Assembly: GCA_947177775.1 (NCBI GenBank)
Contig: CAMWVS010000017.1
Span: 1 to 51,774 of the forward strand
Reading direction: 5' to 3'
DNA length: 51,774 nucleotides
Source: an uncultured Prevotella sp.
GTDB taxonomy: Bacteria; Bacteroidota; Bacteroidia; Bacteroidales; Bacteroidaceae
A model generated the notes under the pieces. It made no database searches and had not been told where the DNA came from. It saw only the letters and a program-made list of their open reading frames with translations. The translations under genes and the position numbers were made by a program. Numbering within the stretch: the stretch's first letter is position 1; each line of letters opens with the position of its first letter. This document shows, piece after piece, positions 26,302-34,123 of this stretch.

Positions 26302-28698
26302 TCAGAACTCTATCTGTACCTTGCCGTTTATCTGGCGTCCGGTGAGATAGTTCGGGACGGCGTACTGCTGGTTGGTGACGTCCGTGACCCAATAGTAGGA
26401 GTTCACGTTGCTTATTCCGAAGAGATTGAGACAGTCCAGCCCCACCCAGATATTCTTCAGAATGCTGTTTTTCTTGCGGTCGTCGTTGTCGTATGCGCGG
26501 AAACTCATGCCGATGTCGGCGCGTTTGTATGCCGGTGCGCGGAAGTCCTGATATTCCAGTCCTTTGTGGGGAGCGCCGAACGGCAGACCGTCGGCGAAGG
26601 CCAGGCGGAGTGTCATCTTCCAGCGGTCCGTGCCGGGGAAATAGTCGGTGAAGTGGAGATTGATGCCGTAGCGCTGGTCCGTCGGCATGGGAATCCATAG
26701 GCCGTTGATCTTCTGCTTTGTGCTCATCAGCGAGAATGTCACCCACGAGTCTGTTCCCGGCACGAATTCGCCATAGAGCTTCAGGTCCAGACCGGAGGCA
26801 TAACCGCTGCCCATGTTGCTTCCGTAGTATGTGATCTTGACGTTGTTGACGTTATACGGCACCAGATTTCCGAGAATCTTATAGTAGGCTTCGGCCGTGA
26901 ACTTATATGGCCTGTCCTTCATTTTGAAGCGGTAGTCAAATGCCGCCACGAAATGTACGGAGCGCTGGCTCTTGATTTTCTCGTTCAGCGTGACCACCGT
27001 CGTGCCGTTGACCTTCGTCGTGTCGCGCAGTTCCTTGAAGAACGGCGTCTGATAGTATAGGCCCGTAGCCACGCGGAACGTCACGTTCTGGTTGAACGCC
27101 GGAATGATGGCCAGCGAGGCACGGGGAGAGATTACCGTTTCCTTGTTGAATGACCAGTTGCTGAAACGCACGCCGTAGTTCAGCGTGTAGAGTGTCTGCC
27201 TTTCGCCGCCCGTGCTGAAACGGTATGTGTCCTGTATGTATCCTTCCGTGCGGTGGCTGCTCATCGTGTTTCTTGAATTGAGCGAATATATCAGGTCGAG
27301 CCGGTCGGCAGAGTGGGGGATGGAATAACCGCTGGAGTCGCGCATCTCATATTCGCGTGACTTTTCCTTTATGTCCTCCATCTTGTAGACAATTCCAGCC
27401 TCGATGTCATGGCGTGTAATCTTGTGCTTGAGCATCAGTTTGAGACTCTTGACGTCGGCCGTCAGATAGTTGCGCGCATGCTCCATGTACGTTCCCACAC
27501 CCAGATTGACGTCCGTCTGGGTGTCGTCCAGCCAGTATTGTCCCTGAATGTCATACGTCTCCTGTTCCTTCGTGTGAAAGGCTGAGCCGATCAGCGACAG
27601 CGTCGTGTTCGGTCCGAAGTTGCGTGATATGCTGAGCGACCCGAACAGCGTGCGGAAGATGTCTTTTTCCTGGCCGTCAAAATAGACCCTGAACGACTTG
27701 ACGTTCTCCATCGTTCCGAAGGAAGTCTCACGGTCTGTCGGCGTGAAGTTGTAGTGATTTTCAGATATGTTGCCGATGAAATCAAACGTCCACCTTTGGT
27801 TTGGCGAATAGCTGATATATGTCTGATAGTCAAGGAAATTCGGATCATATTCTCCTTTCGTTTCAAGCGAGCCGAGGAGATAGCGGTTTGTCTTGTAGCG
27901 TATGCCGTGGCTCATGGAGAACTTCTTGCCGCCAATCCCCACATATCCGCTCGCGCCGAGCAGTGAGGCGGCTACGTTGGCCTCGAATCTTTTCGGACGT
28001 TTATAGGTGATGTCAAGTGCCGACGACATCTTGTCGCCGTACTTCGCCTCAAAACCTCCAGTGGAGAACCCTACGGCTTCGACCATGTCCGGATTGATGA
28101 CGCTCAGGCCTTCCTGTTGTCCGCTTCTGATGAGCAGCGGGCGGTAGACCTCGACATTGTTTATATATACGGAGTTCTCGTCAAAACTTCCTCCGCGCAC
28201 GTTATACTGCGACGACATTTCGTTGTGTGTAGAAACTCCGGCCTGCTGCTGTATCAGTTCTTCCACGGCGTTGCCGGATGTAGACGGAACTCCCTTAATG
28301 TCCTTGATGTCCAGCCGTTCCGTTCCAGTGGTCTGACGCCGCTTCTCCGTGACGACAACTTCGCCGAGTGCCTGCATGGACGGAAGACGCACGTCGACGG
28401 AAATCTTTCCGCGCGGATTCCTGAATGTTCTCTTGCGGGCGTTATATCCTACCATGGAAAACCTAACAGTCACACTGTCTGCTGATTTCAGCTGAACGCT
28501 GAACTGTCCCTTCAGGTCTGTGACGACCATCTTGCCCTGCTCCAGACATGAGACGGAAGCCAGCTCAATGGGGTTGTTCTCTTCGTCAACGACCTTTCCT
28601 GTCAGCGTGAAAGTCTGGCCCGCCACCCGTCCGCATGTCATACAGACAATGGCGACAACGAGTATATATCGGTATATGTTTATAGTCTTCATCATCAA
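26302..28698 (-). CDS. TonB-dependent outer-membrane receptor with carboxypeptidase-regulatory domain
   Basis: A 798-residue outer-membrane beta-barrel. Signal peptide 1-27 (ending GRVAGQ), carboxypeptidase-regulatory-like domain about 28-115 (FTLTGKVVDEENNPIELASV), plug domain about 120-230 (VPSTSGNAVEELIQQQAGVS, YNVRGGSFDENSVYINNVEV), then the barrel ending in a terminal Phe (GKVQIEF), as required for barrel assembly. No SusD-like partner is nearby, so it is not a standard glycan-uptake pair; metal, siderophore, peptide or other uptake remains open. The tandem ATG start leaves the exact N-terminus uncertain by one residue. Confidence 0.93.
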   Translation of the reverse strand: MMMKTINIYRYILVVAIVCMTCGRVAGQTFTLTGKVVDEENNPIELASVSCLEQGKMVVTDLKGQFSVQLKSADSVTVRFSMVGYNARKRTFRNPRGKISVDVRLPSMQALGEVVVTEKRRQTTGTERLDIKDIKGVPSTSGNAVEELIQQQAGVSTHNEMSSQYNVRGGSFDENSVYINNVEVYRPLLIRSGQQEGLSVINPDMVEAVGFSTGGFEAKYGDKMSSALDITYKRPKRFEANVAASLLGASGYVGIGGKKFSMSHGIRYKTNRYLLGSLETKGEYDPNFLDYQTYISYSPNQRWTFDFIGNISENHYNFTPTDRETSFGTMENVKSFRVYFDGQEKDIFRTLFGSLSISRNFGPNTTLSLIGSAFHTKEQETYDIQGQYWLDDTQTDVNLGVGTYMEHARNYLTADVKSLKLMLKHKITRHDIEAGIVYKMEDIKEKSREYEMRDSSGYSIPHSADRLDLIYSLNSRNTMSSHRTEGYIQDTYRFSTGGERQTLYTLNYGVRFSNWSFNKETVISPRASLAIIPAFNQNVTFRVATGLYYQTPFFKELRDTTKVNGTTVVTLNEKIKSQRSVHFVAAFDYRFKMKDRPYKFTAEAYYKILGNLVPYNVNNVKITYYGSNMGSGYASGLDLKLYGEFVPGTDSWVTFSLMSTKQKINGLWIPMPTDQRYGINLHFTDYFPGTDRWKMTLRLAFADGLPFGAPHKGLEYQDFRAPAYKRADIGMSFRAYDNDDRKKNSILKNIWVGLDCLNLFGISNVNSYYWVTDVTNQQYAVPNYLTGRQINGKVQIEF

Positions 28699-28809
28699 TT
28701 ATGATAACGAAAAAAATGTCGTAATATTGCATTCCAGGCATATTATGCCGATTAAATGTTTCTCTACGAGTGATACTCTAATGTACACATCAATTATACG
28801 GAGGCTGAT

Positions 28810-29234
28810 TTGCGCAAAATATGGTCTGAGGAGTATTGCCGAAAAGTCATTTGTACACACGATGGTTTGCGTGTACACTTCTACGACAGCAACTTCGATC
28901 ATGCTTTCTATGAGAGTAGCATACGTAATAATGGAAATAAAAAGAAATCAAAGGACATCTTTTCACCACGCAGGGCTGCAAGGATGATGTGGATAAAGGA
29001 AGTTCTTGCAGACCCAGAAGCTGAAATGTATATTGGTTATGAGAGCAAATCAAAAAACTATCCCATAATAAGAGAATATCCGTCGTAAAAGGAGATTACG
29101 TTGTTGTTATTCAGATTTATTCAGAAGTAGATGCTAGATTTATCACGGCATATGTGGCAGACAACTCTATTGAAAAGATAAGAAACAATCCTAAGTGGGG
29201 TGTAAAATATGAAACAAAAAAAGACGCTGATTAA
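28810..29234 (+). pseudogene. Frameshifted small conserved protein
   Basis: The first frame (TTG start at 28810; no ATG available) gives KIWSEEYCRKVICTHDGLRV and SPRRAARMMWIKEVLADPEA, then stops at 29088. The next frame continues the same protein: ISVVKGDYVVVIQIYSEVDA, then FITAYVADNSIEKIRNNPKW, ending at 29234. A 2-bp insertion in AGAGA near 29072 would explain the break; removing it joins IIR to ISVVKGDY. About 140 residues when repaired. I recognise it only as a conserved hypothetical of the kind found in accessory DNA; a small nuclease-like fold is possible but not shown. The unusual TTG start also suggests decay. Confidence 0.65.
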
Positions 29235-29247
29235 CTGGTTCAGCGTC
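29223..29247 (-). terminator. Terminator-like hairpin pointing minus
   Basis: GACGCTGA (29223-29230) and TCAGCGTC (29240-29247), a perfect 8-bp stem with a 9-nt loop. A run of seven A lies on its left, so transcription on the minus strand would meet a stem followed by T7. It overlaps the stop codon of the frameshifted gene at 28810-29234. Confidence 0.75.
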
Positions 29248-29673
29248 CGAAACCTCTGTAGATTCCTTACTATAAGTAAAGACACTACAAAGATAGCATT
29301 TATTTTATTTATGCGCAAAAATAAGCCTTCTTGTTGCGTTTATTTAACCTTTATTTAGTAAAAAGGTATCTAAAGGAGCACAAATCCATTACCAAAACTT
29401 TACTCTGTGAAAACATGACGCAGACCAAATAATACCTAGATAATCTTATCTGATATGGGCATTAGCCACTTGATGAGCGGGTAAATCCACCGGCAAAAAC
29501 ATAAATGAAAAAACAAAAAGACGTGGAGCAAATCCATTCCGCCCCTTAGAATTAGGTATCGCCAAACACCTTGAAGAATGAACGGAAGAAATAATGCCCC
29601 ACGCTGTTCTCCTGATATGGTGAAGGCTCCAGCCGCCGTGTCAGCCACGACGTGACTTTTGCCGTTTCCTTTT

Positions 29674-29808
29674 TCAAGAAACAAAAGTGAGCATTCTTCG
29701 CCGGATGTTCTTCTTCTTTCTTTTAAATTGGCGATTTAAATTCCAAGAACCATCTGCAATATGTCTCTTTGCAGCTCCGGATTTCTCCCGAAGCATGTTG
29801 CAAAGATA
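29674..29808 (-). repeat. Promoter-containing repeat, copy 1 (minus)
   Basis: Read on the minus strand: TATCTTTG (29801-29808), then within 5 bp ATGCTTCGGGAGAAATCC, a spacer, CATATTGCAGATGGTTCTT and a small hairpin TTTAAAT-CGCCA-ATTTAAA, then GAAGAAGAACA. This copy leaves a 40-residue frame open (29674-29796; starts MLREKSGAAKRHIADGSWNL), but the second copy at 31228-31340 breaks that frame, so a peptide is unlikely to be the conserved product. Confidence 0.75.
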
Positions 29809-30313
29809 ATACTTTTCAGCGAAAAAATGCTCACTCAAAGTCATTATTTCCCATTATTCCACTGCTTTCCGTCCTGAATCCGGTCTCCTTATGGCTTTGG
29901 AGACGAAGCGGTGTCTATATCCTTTCTATGCCTCACATTCCATTTCCGTGTATGAGTGCTGCTCGTTTTCTCTGCAAAGTTAGTTATTTGGCGTAGAAAG
30001 CAGATGCAATCCTCCGCTTTTTATTGCGACAAAACAGTCAAATGTCAGTTTAATGTATCGGCATACGATATTACGGCATAATTATTTTGCGGATTTGTTG
30101 CTCAGTCAACATCATCATGGAATATGATTAGTGAAGCAATCTGCTTGTGTCTCCGAATATGTTCTGATAATATCACGGAATTTAACACTTGAAAAATCTC
30201 AAAATAGAAACGAGAAAACGGCAGAATCACCGCCATTTTGGATTTTGCGGCCAGTTTCTTTGCAAAAATCAGCCCGTTGTCAAGCCGTAAGGCCCTCCCG
30301 GCCTTGCTATAGT

Positions 30314-30360
30314 GCCGCTTTTGCATTACAACGGGGCTGCCGTTGCAATGTAAAAGCGGC
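30314..30360. repeat. GC-rich 20-bp palindrome
   Basis: Arms 30314-30333 (GCCGCTTTTGCATTACAACG) and 30341-30360 (CGTTGCAATGTAAAAGCGGC) pair over 20 bp with two G-T pairs; loop GGGCTGC. Next to it are CGTAAGGCCCTTACG (about 30374-30388, a 15-bp palindrome) and a related GTAAGGCCCTCCCGG near 30286. It looks like a dispersed intergenic palindrome family. Confidence 0.75.
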
Positions 30361-30612
30361 CCCGTTGCAACCTCGTAAGGCCCTTACGGCAAGACTAAAC
30401 CTTACAAATTGTTGCACACTTTTCGCAGTTTCTTCATAACGTGTTGTGTCTCAGACTATAAAAGATGCACGCGTAAAACTCGAGAATTTGCGGCCAAATG
30501 ATTTTAGTTTTTGAATTTTGCAAGGATTTGAAGGCATTTGTCCGGATACTTCTGAGTTTTTAACAGTTGGCGCTGAAGGGATAGGGCAAGTCTGCGCATA
30601 GAGTTCTATGGT

Positions 30613-30950
30613 TTATTTGGAAAGTCTGTCAAGCCTTTCTTTCATTAAATCAACATACCGGTCCTTTAGTCCGGCACTTAGAAAAGAGCTCTGAATGGTG
30701 GTCTCAAATTTGGGCAACAGCTTGATATACTTATTTATCAGTCGTCCTACAGTCACATTCTCTATGCCAAGAAAAGCTGCCGGTTTAATGAAATCCTCTC
30801 TTTGCAGTTTCTTCTTCCCGTTTCCTTGCCTTGTTCAAGGTCACGCACAAAGCGCAACCCAACACCGGACTTCAACGAAAGTTCCTCTTGTGTCAGGTTA
30901 TACTTCTTTCTCAGCATCTTGACCGTAGTGGAGAGATTGTTCATACGCAT
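30613..30950 (-). pseudogene. Collapsed hipBA locus: HipB N-terminus joined to HipA C-terminus
   Basis: The 5' part (ATG at 30944, or 30950) encodes an XRE-type helix-turn-helix like HipB antitoxins: MNNLSTTVKMLRKKYNLTQE, then SLKSGVGLRFVRDLEQGKET. After about 42 residues the match stops. In the next frame the DNA encodes the very end of a HipA-type kinase: GKKKLQREDFIKPAAFLG, VGRLINKYIKLLPKFETT, SSFLSAGLKDRYVDLMKERL, ending DRLSK at 30613. So the end of hipB and nearly all of hipA have been deleted, with a frame change at the joint near 30815-30825. The kinase core is absent and no toxin can be made. The truncated HipB could still bind DNA. Confidence 0.78.
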
Positions 30951-30959
30951 ATCTGACTT

Positions 30960-31088
30960 TATACCTTTTCGGGTACGAAAGTTAATACAAATATCCGATA
31001 TTATACCATAAAGGGTATAATTTGTTGCCATCTTAGTATAATTATATCAGATGAGGTATAATTTAATATGCCTTATACCTGACGGTAT
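30960..31088. promoter_or_regulatory. Cluster of palindromic HipB-type operators
   Basis: Three inverted repeats with the same half-site TATACC/GGTATA lie directly upstream of the hipB remnant: ATACC-N5-GGGTA (30961-30975), a perfect TTATACC-N6-GGTATAA (31001-31020), and TTATACC-TGAC-GGTAT (31073-31088), plus a lone GGTATAA at 31055-31061. HipB proteins bind TATCC-N8-GGATA type operators (known), so these are likely autoregulatory sites. Confidence 0.75.
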
Positions 31089-31227
31089 TCAGACTGCTGT
31101 AGCTTGCTGGTAAATAATAGTCAGGAGAAGTTCGTGGCATTTGGCAGATATACAACAGATTCTTAAATTATTTGATAACTGAGATTAAATTAATACACAG
31201 ATAAGTAAATAATAACAATTTTTTTTT

Positions 31228-31340
31228 TATCTTTGCATCATGCTTCGGGGAGAAATCCGGGGCAGACAAAAGGCATATTGCAGATGGTTCTTAGAATTTA
31301 AATCGCCAATTTAAACCACTGAAGAAGAACAAGTCGGCAA
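31228..31340 (+). repeat. Promoter-containing repeat, copy 2 (plus)
   Basis: TATCTTTG (31228-31235), ATGCTTCGGGGAGAAATCC from 31240, CATATTGCAGATGGTTCTT, the TTTAAAT-CGCCA-ATTTAAA hairpin (about 31297-31315) and GAAGAAGAACA. Same elements in the same order as copy 1 at 29674-29808, in opposite orientation. One extra G near 31250 breaks the reading frame seen in copy 1. It points toward the dynamin operon. Confidence 0.75.
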
Positions 31341-31672
31341 GTGATGCACAATCGTCGTTTCTTTGATGGAGGAGCGTGAAAGCCCCGTATATATTATATA
31401 TAATAATGTATATGTGCGGTTGTTCTGTTCCGTATCATTGATGCTCGCGATGCGTGCCATCCTCCCATCCGTTCCCTCTTCTTCTGTTTCCGGCGATACG
31501 GTTCTTAGACATGACAGCCACAAAAGCTGTCCGCGATTTGTATTATCATACATAACGACGACATTTGCATGTCGTACCCGACAGATTTCGGAATTTAGCG
31601 TACAGCAGTTCCCCGTCTGATTGCTAACTTTGTGAATAAATATTTATAATAAAAACAATAAAGCAAGAAATT
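31341..31672 (+). other. Leader region upstream of the dynamin operon
   Basis: About 330 bp between the repeat and the first operon gene. It contains an 85-codon open frame (31363-31620) with no protein-like pattern, which I do not accept as a gene. A TAACTTTG -7 box at 31625-31632 lies 40 bp before the ATG of the DUF6140 gene. The stretch ATATATTATATATAATAATG near 31390 is AT-rich. Confidence 0.5.
31625..31632 (+). promoter_or_regulatory. -7 box of the dynamin operon
   Basis: TAACTTTG followed by T, 40 bp upstream of the ATG at 31673. No TTTG at the standard -33 spacing, so possibly a regulated promoter. Confidence 0.55.
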
Positions 31673-31894
31673 ATGGCAAGATTCAGAATCACAACTAAGC
31701 ACGTGAAAAACAGCAATGGCATCCGCATTGAGCCGGGCATGTCAGTAGAAGTAATAACCCAAAGCATGTCAAATCCCGTAACGACAAACGGCGGAACTCC
31801 CGTCATTGACGCTTTCTACCGCATCTATGGTGTGGACATCAAGAAAGCCGGATGTCTTAATATGGTGGAGCTGGATGTGGAACGGATAAGTTGA
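31673..31894 (+). CDS. DUF6140 family small protein
   Basis: A 73-residue protein: MARFRITTKHVKNSNGIRIE, GMSVEVITQSMSNPVTTNGG and DAFYRIYGVDIKKAGCLNMV. I recognise this as a Bacteroidota small-protein family (DUF6140, from memory). Probably cytoplasmic, beta-rich. First gene of the operon; its stop overlaps a TTG codon of the first dynamin frame, and the likelier ATG of that gene is 8 bp downstream. Function unknown; its position suggests an accessory or regulatory part of the GTPase system. Confidence 0.75.
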   Translation: MARFRITTKHVKNSNGIRIEPGMSVEVITQSMSNPVTTNGGTPVIDAFYRIYGVDIKKAGCLNMVELDVERIS

Positions 31895-31902
31895 GAGAAA
31901 GA

Positions 31903-33720
31903 ATGGAGACAGTAGATAAATTGATTTATATTGCCCAATATCTTGGTTTGGGCAATATAGAAAATGAATTGAACCTTATCAGGCAACGTGCTTCACAAAA
32001 GAACGTTAGTCTTGTTCTTCCACTCGTCGGTGAGTTCAGTTCCGGTAAGACAACGTTGATCAACGCCCTGACAGATAGCAAGAAATTGGAGACGGCAACC
32101 AAGCCGACTACAGCCACTATTTATGAAGTTCATTTCGGATGCAATACCTGTCGGGCAACTGTATTGACTGCAGACAATACAGTTGTAGAGGTCAATGATA
32201 TTGCTGAGCTGAAAAACGATACTCTTGCAGATGCAACAGTCGTCACAGTGTTTGACACCTCTCAAAGAGTGCATTCATCCACCATCATTGTAGATACTCC
32301 GGGATTGTCTTCACCAGATCCAAAACATAAGCAGACGCTTGTAAACTTTTTGCCAAAGGCTGATGGTATTTTGCTTGTGACAGATATAAATCAGCAAGTT
32401 ACACGTTCGCTGACTGATTTCATTGAGACAATGAAGCTGTCGATGCGTCCCATTTATATGGTACTGACAAAAAGCGACACGAAATCAACCCAAGAGATAG
32501 AAGCAGCGAAAAACTACATCAGCGAAAACTGTAAAATCCCGGTCAAGCAACTTGCTGTCGTATCAGCACAGGCTGACAACTTAAATGAATTCTATTCTTT
32601 GGTAGATGATATTCAGAAGAGCAAGAATGACATCATTAAGCAAGTTGATGCACAACGAATAAGGAATATTGTCAATACGCTGACAGACCACATCGAAGAA
32701 TTGATGAAAGCCTCCTCTTCTGATAAGGAACTGGACAATGCCATCAGGTTGGCAGAACTTGAACTTACGAAGATAACCCGAAACATAGACCGTCTCGTAG
32801 AGTCAGTAAACGATGATATAGATGATTATTCCAGAACGATTTCCCGAAAATTTGAGGATACGGTATCATCGAAGTTGAATGCTCTTGTTGCAGGAAAAAG
32901 TGCCAACTTTGACGAAGAAGCAAAATCTATGATAAACAGCACGGCTATTCTCATGATGAATGAATATAAGAGCGGTGTTCAGGACCTTATTCGTGGAAAG
33001 GCAAAAAGCAAGAAAGGTTCTGATGAAGAGGTCTATCTAAGCTCACTTGACAGCGTAGACATGTCAGGGCTGCAAATGTCGGGATTGAGCTATAACCTTG
33101 ACCTAAACAACATGGGACATGAATATGATGGGTGGATAAAGACCGGACTTATAGCCGTTGCTGCAGTAGGAGCTGTTGCTGCTGTCGCGTACACAGGGGG
33201 AGCTGCTGCAGGAAAGGCGATAGCAGCAGTGAGCGATATTGATACTGCGGTTGATATTATTGATACTGCGACTGATGTTGGGAGCATGGTCTCAAACAGA
33301 AATACAGCCAGTCGAATAGAACGGGCTGTCGGATTTGCAGCAGAAGCTTCGAAAAAATATAGCACTATATCAAATGGCAGCGAACAGATTGGCCAACAGA
33401 TGGGTAACAAAAAAGGAATGGTTGATTCTCTTGTCGGATTGGTTACGGACAATATGATGTCCAAGCCGCAACGGGTTCGTGCTGTCCGTAACTATGTGGA
33501 CTCATCCCTTGCCCCTGATTTTAAGAACGGATTGAAAGATATTTCGCAACGGTTGATATCCGGCATCCGTAACGCATTGCAATCAGGTGCATCTCAAATT
33601 ATAGAACAGAAGAATTCTTCTTTGAATCAGTTAAAGACAGAAATGAAAGAGAAGAAAGATTTGTTTGAAGAGAGAATGAACAAATTGCGTGAATTCAAAA
33701 CAACATTACTTACCTTATAA
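31903..33720 (+). CDS. Dynamin-family GTPase 1
   Basis: About 605 residues from ATG 31903, preceded by a GAGAGAAAG-type spacer; an in-frame TTG at 31891 is less likely. GTPase motifs: G1 GEFSSGKT (43-50), G2 KPTTAT (67-72), G3 DTPGLSSPD (131-139), G4 TKSD (189-192). Then a helical region and, at about 410-445, an Ala/Gly-rich hydrophobic segment (TGLIAVAAVGAVAAVAYTGG) that could insert in a membrane as a paddle. C-terminal helices. Typical bacterial dynamin-like protein architecture (known to deform or fuse membranes in other bacteria); the job here is inferred. 6 bp to the next gene. Confidence 0.85.
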   Translation: METVDKLIYIAQYLGLGNIENELNLIRQRASQKNVSLVLPLVGEFSSGKTTLINALTDSKKLETATKPTTATIYEVHFGCNTCRATVLTADNTVVEVNDIAELKNDTLADATVVTVFDTSQRVHSSTIIVDTPGLSSPDPKHKQTLVNFLPKADGILLVTDINQQVTRSLTDFIETMKLSMRPIYMVLTKSDTKSTQEIEAAKNYISENCKIPVKQLAVVSAQADNLNEFYSLVDDIQKSKNDIIKQVDAQRIRNIVNTLTDHIEELMKASSSDKELDNAIRLAELELTKITRNIDRLVESVNDDIDDYSRTISRKFEDTVSSKLNALVAGKSANFDEEAKSMINSTAILMMNEYKSGVQDLIRGKAKSKKGSDEEVYLSSLDSVDMSGLQMSGLSYNLDLNNMGHEYDGWIKTGLIAVAAVGAVAAVAYTGGAAAGKAIAAVSDIDTAVDIIDTATDVGSMVSNRNTASRIERAVGFAAEASKKYSTISNGSEQIGQQMGNKKGMVDSLVGLVTDNMMSKPQRVRAVRNYVDSSLAPDFKNGLKDISQRLISGIRNALQSGASQIIEQKNSSLNQLKTEMKEKKDLFEERMNKLREFKTTLLTL

Positions 33721-33726
33721 ATTAAA

Positions 33727-34122
33727 ATGAAGATGATTGAAATAGTAGGAACTTTGGTTTTAGGAGGCGTAGCCGGTTATTACATTAAAGACAAGTTGCC
33801 AGCAAATGCTCCTAAAGATAATGCAAAGCAAAGAGAGTTGGAAACTCTTTATGCAGAAAACGAGAAATTGAGCAAACGTGGAAAGGAACTCGAACGTCAG
33901 GTTGAGGATCTTTTGGCTGAGTTGAAAAAGGTTCGCAGACAAGCCAAGGAGAACGATGACAACAGTGATGACCTTGAAGATGCTTTGGACAAAGCCAAGC
34001 GTGAGCTTAAAAACGCCAAATTGCAGAATGACGAACTTGCCCGTAAGGTCAGAGAGTATAAGACAAACTGTGAGGCTTTGGCGGCAGAAAATGCGTTGCT
34101 GAAGGACAAAATTAGACAATAA
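33727..34122 (+). CDS. Membrane-anchored coiled-coil protein
   Basis: A 131-residue protein with a short hydrophobic N-terminus (IVGTLVLGGVAGYYI, about residues 5-19) and an uninterrupted coiled coil rich in Lys, Glu, Asp and Leu from about 35 to the end (LYAENEKLSKRGKELERQVE; DDLEDALDKAKRELKNAKLQ). No enzymatic motif. It lies between two GTPase genes and its design resembles the N-terminal half of the next protein, so it may be a partner or spacer that pairs with it through the coil. 1 bp between its stop and the next ATG. Confidence 0.8.
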   Translation: MKMIEIVGTLVLGGVAGYYIKDKLPANAPKDNAKQRELETLYAENEKLSKRGKELERQVEDLLAELKKVRRQAKENDDNSDDLEDALDKAKRELKNAKLQNDELARKVREYKTNCEALAAENALLKDKIRQ

Positions 34123-34123
34123 G

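Larger units (their letters stand above)
29248..30612. other. Gene-poor stretch with repeats
   Basis: No convincing conserved gene. It holds the minus-strand arm of a dispersed repeat (29674-29808), another minus-strand TAACTTTG box at 29975-29982, and GC-rich palindromes at 30290-30400. Open frames here have no recognisable protein features, and the stop-free stretches change frame with the repeat. AT-rich sequence around 30000-30200 shows nothing further. Confidence 0.6.

Noticed and set aside
29436..29684. 82-codon minus-strand frame downstream of repeat copy 1
   Set aside because: Continues from the repeat in another frame; low similarity to anything protein-like; likely spurious.
30131..30439. 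102-codon plus-strand frame over the GC-rich palindromes
   Set aside because: Composition is explained by the palindromes; no domain or start signal.
31363..31620. 85-codon frame upstream of the dynamin operon
   Set aside because: Odd composition, no domain, no ribosome site, and a -7 box lies just after it; treated as leader DNA.
33090..33464. Minus-strand frame rich in Ala, Ser and Ile inside GTPase 1
   Set aside because: Shadow of the Ala/Gly-rich segment of the dynamin gene.
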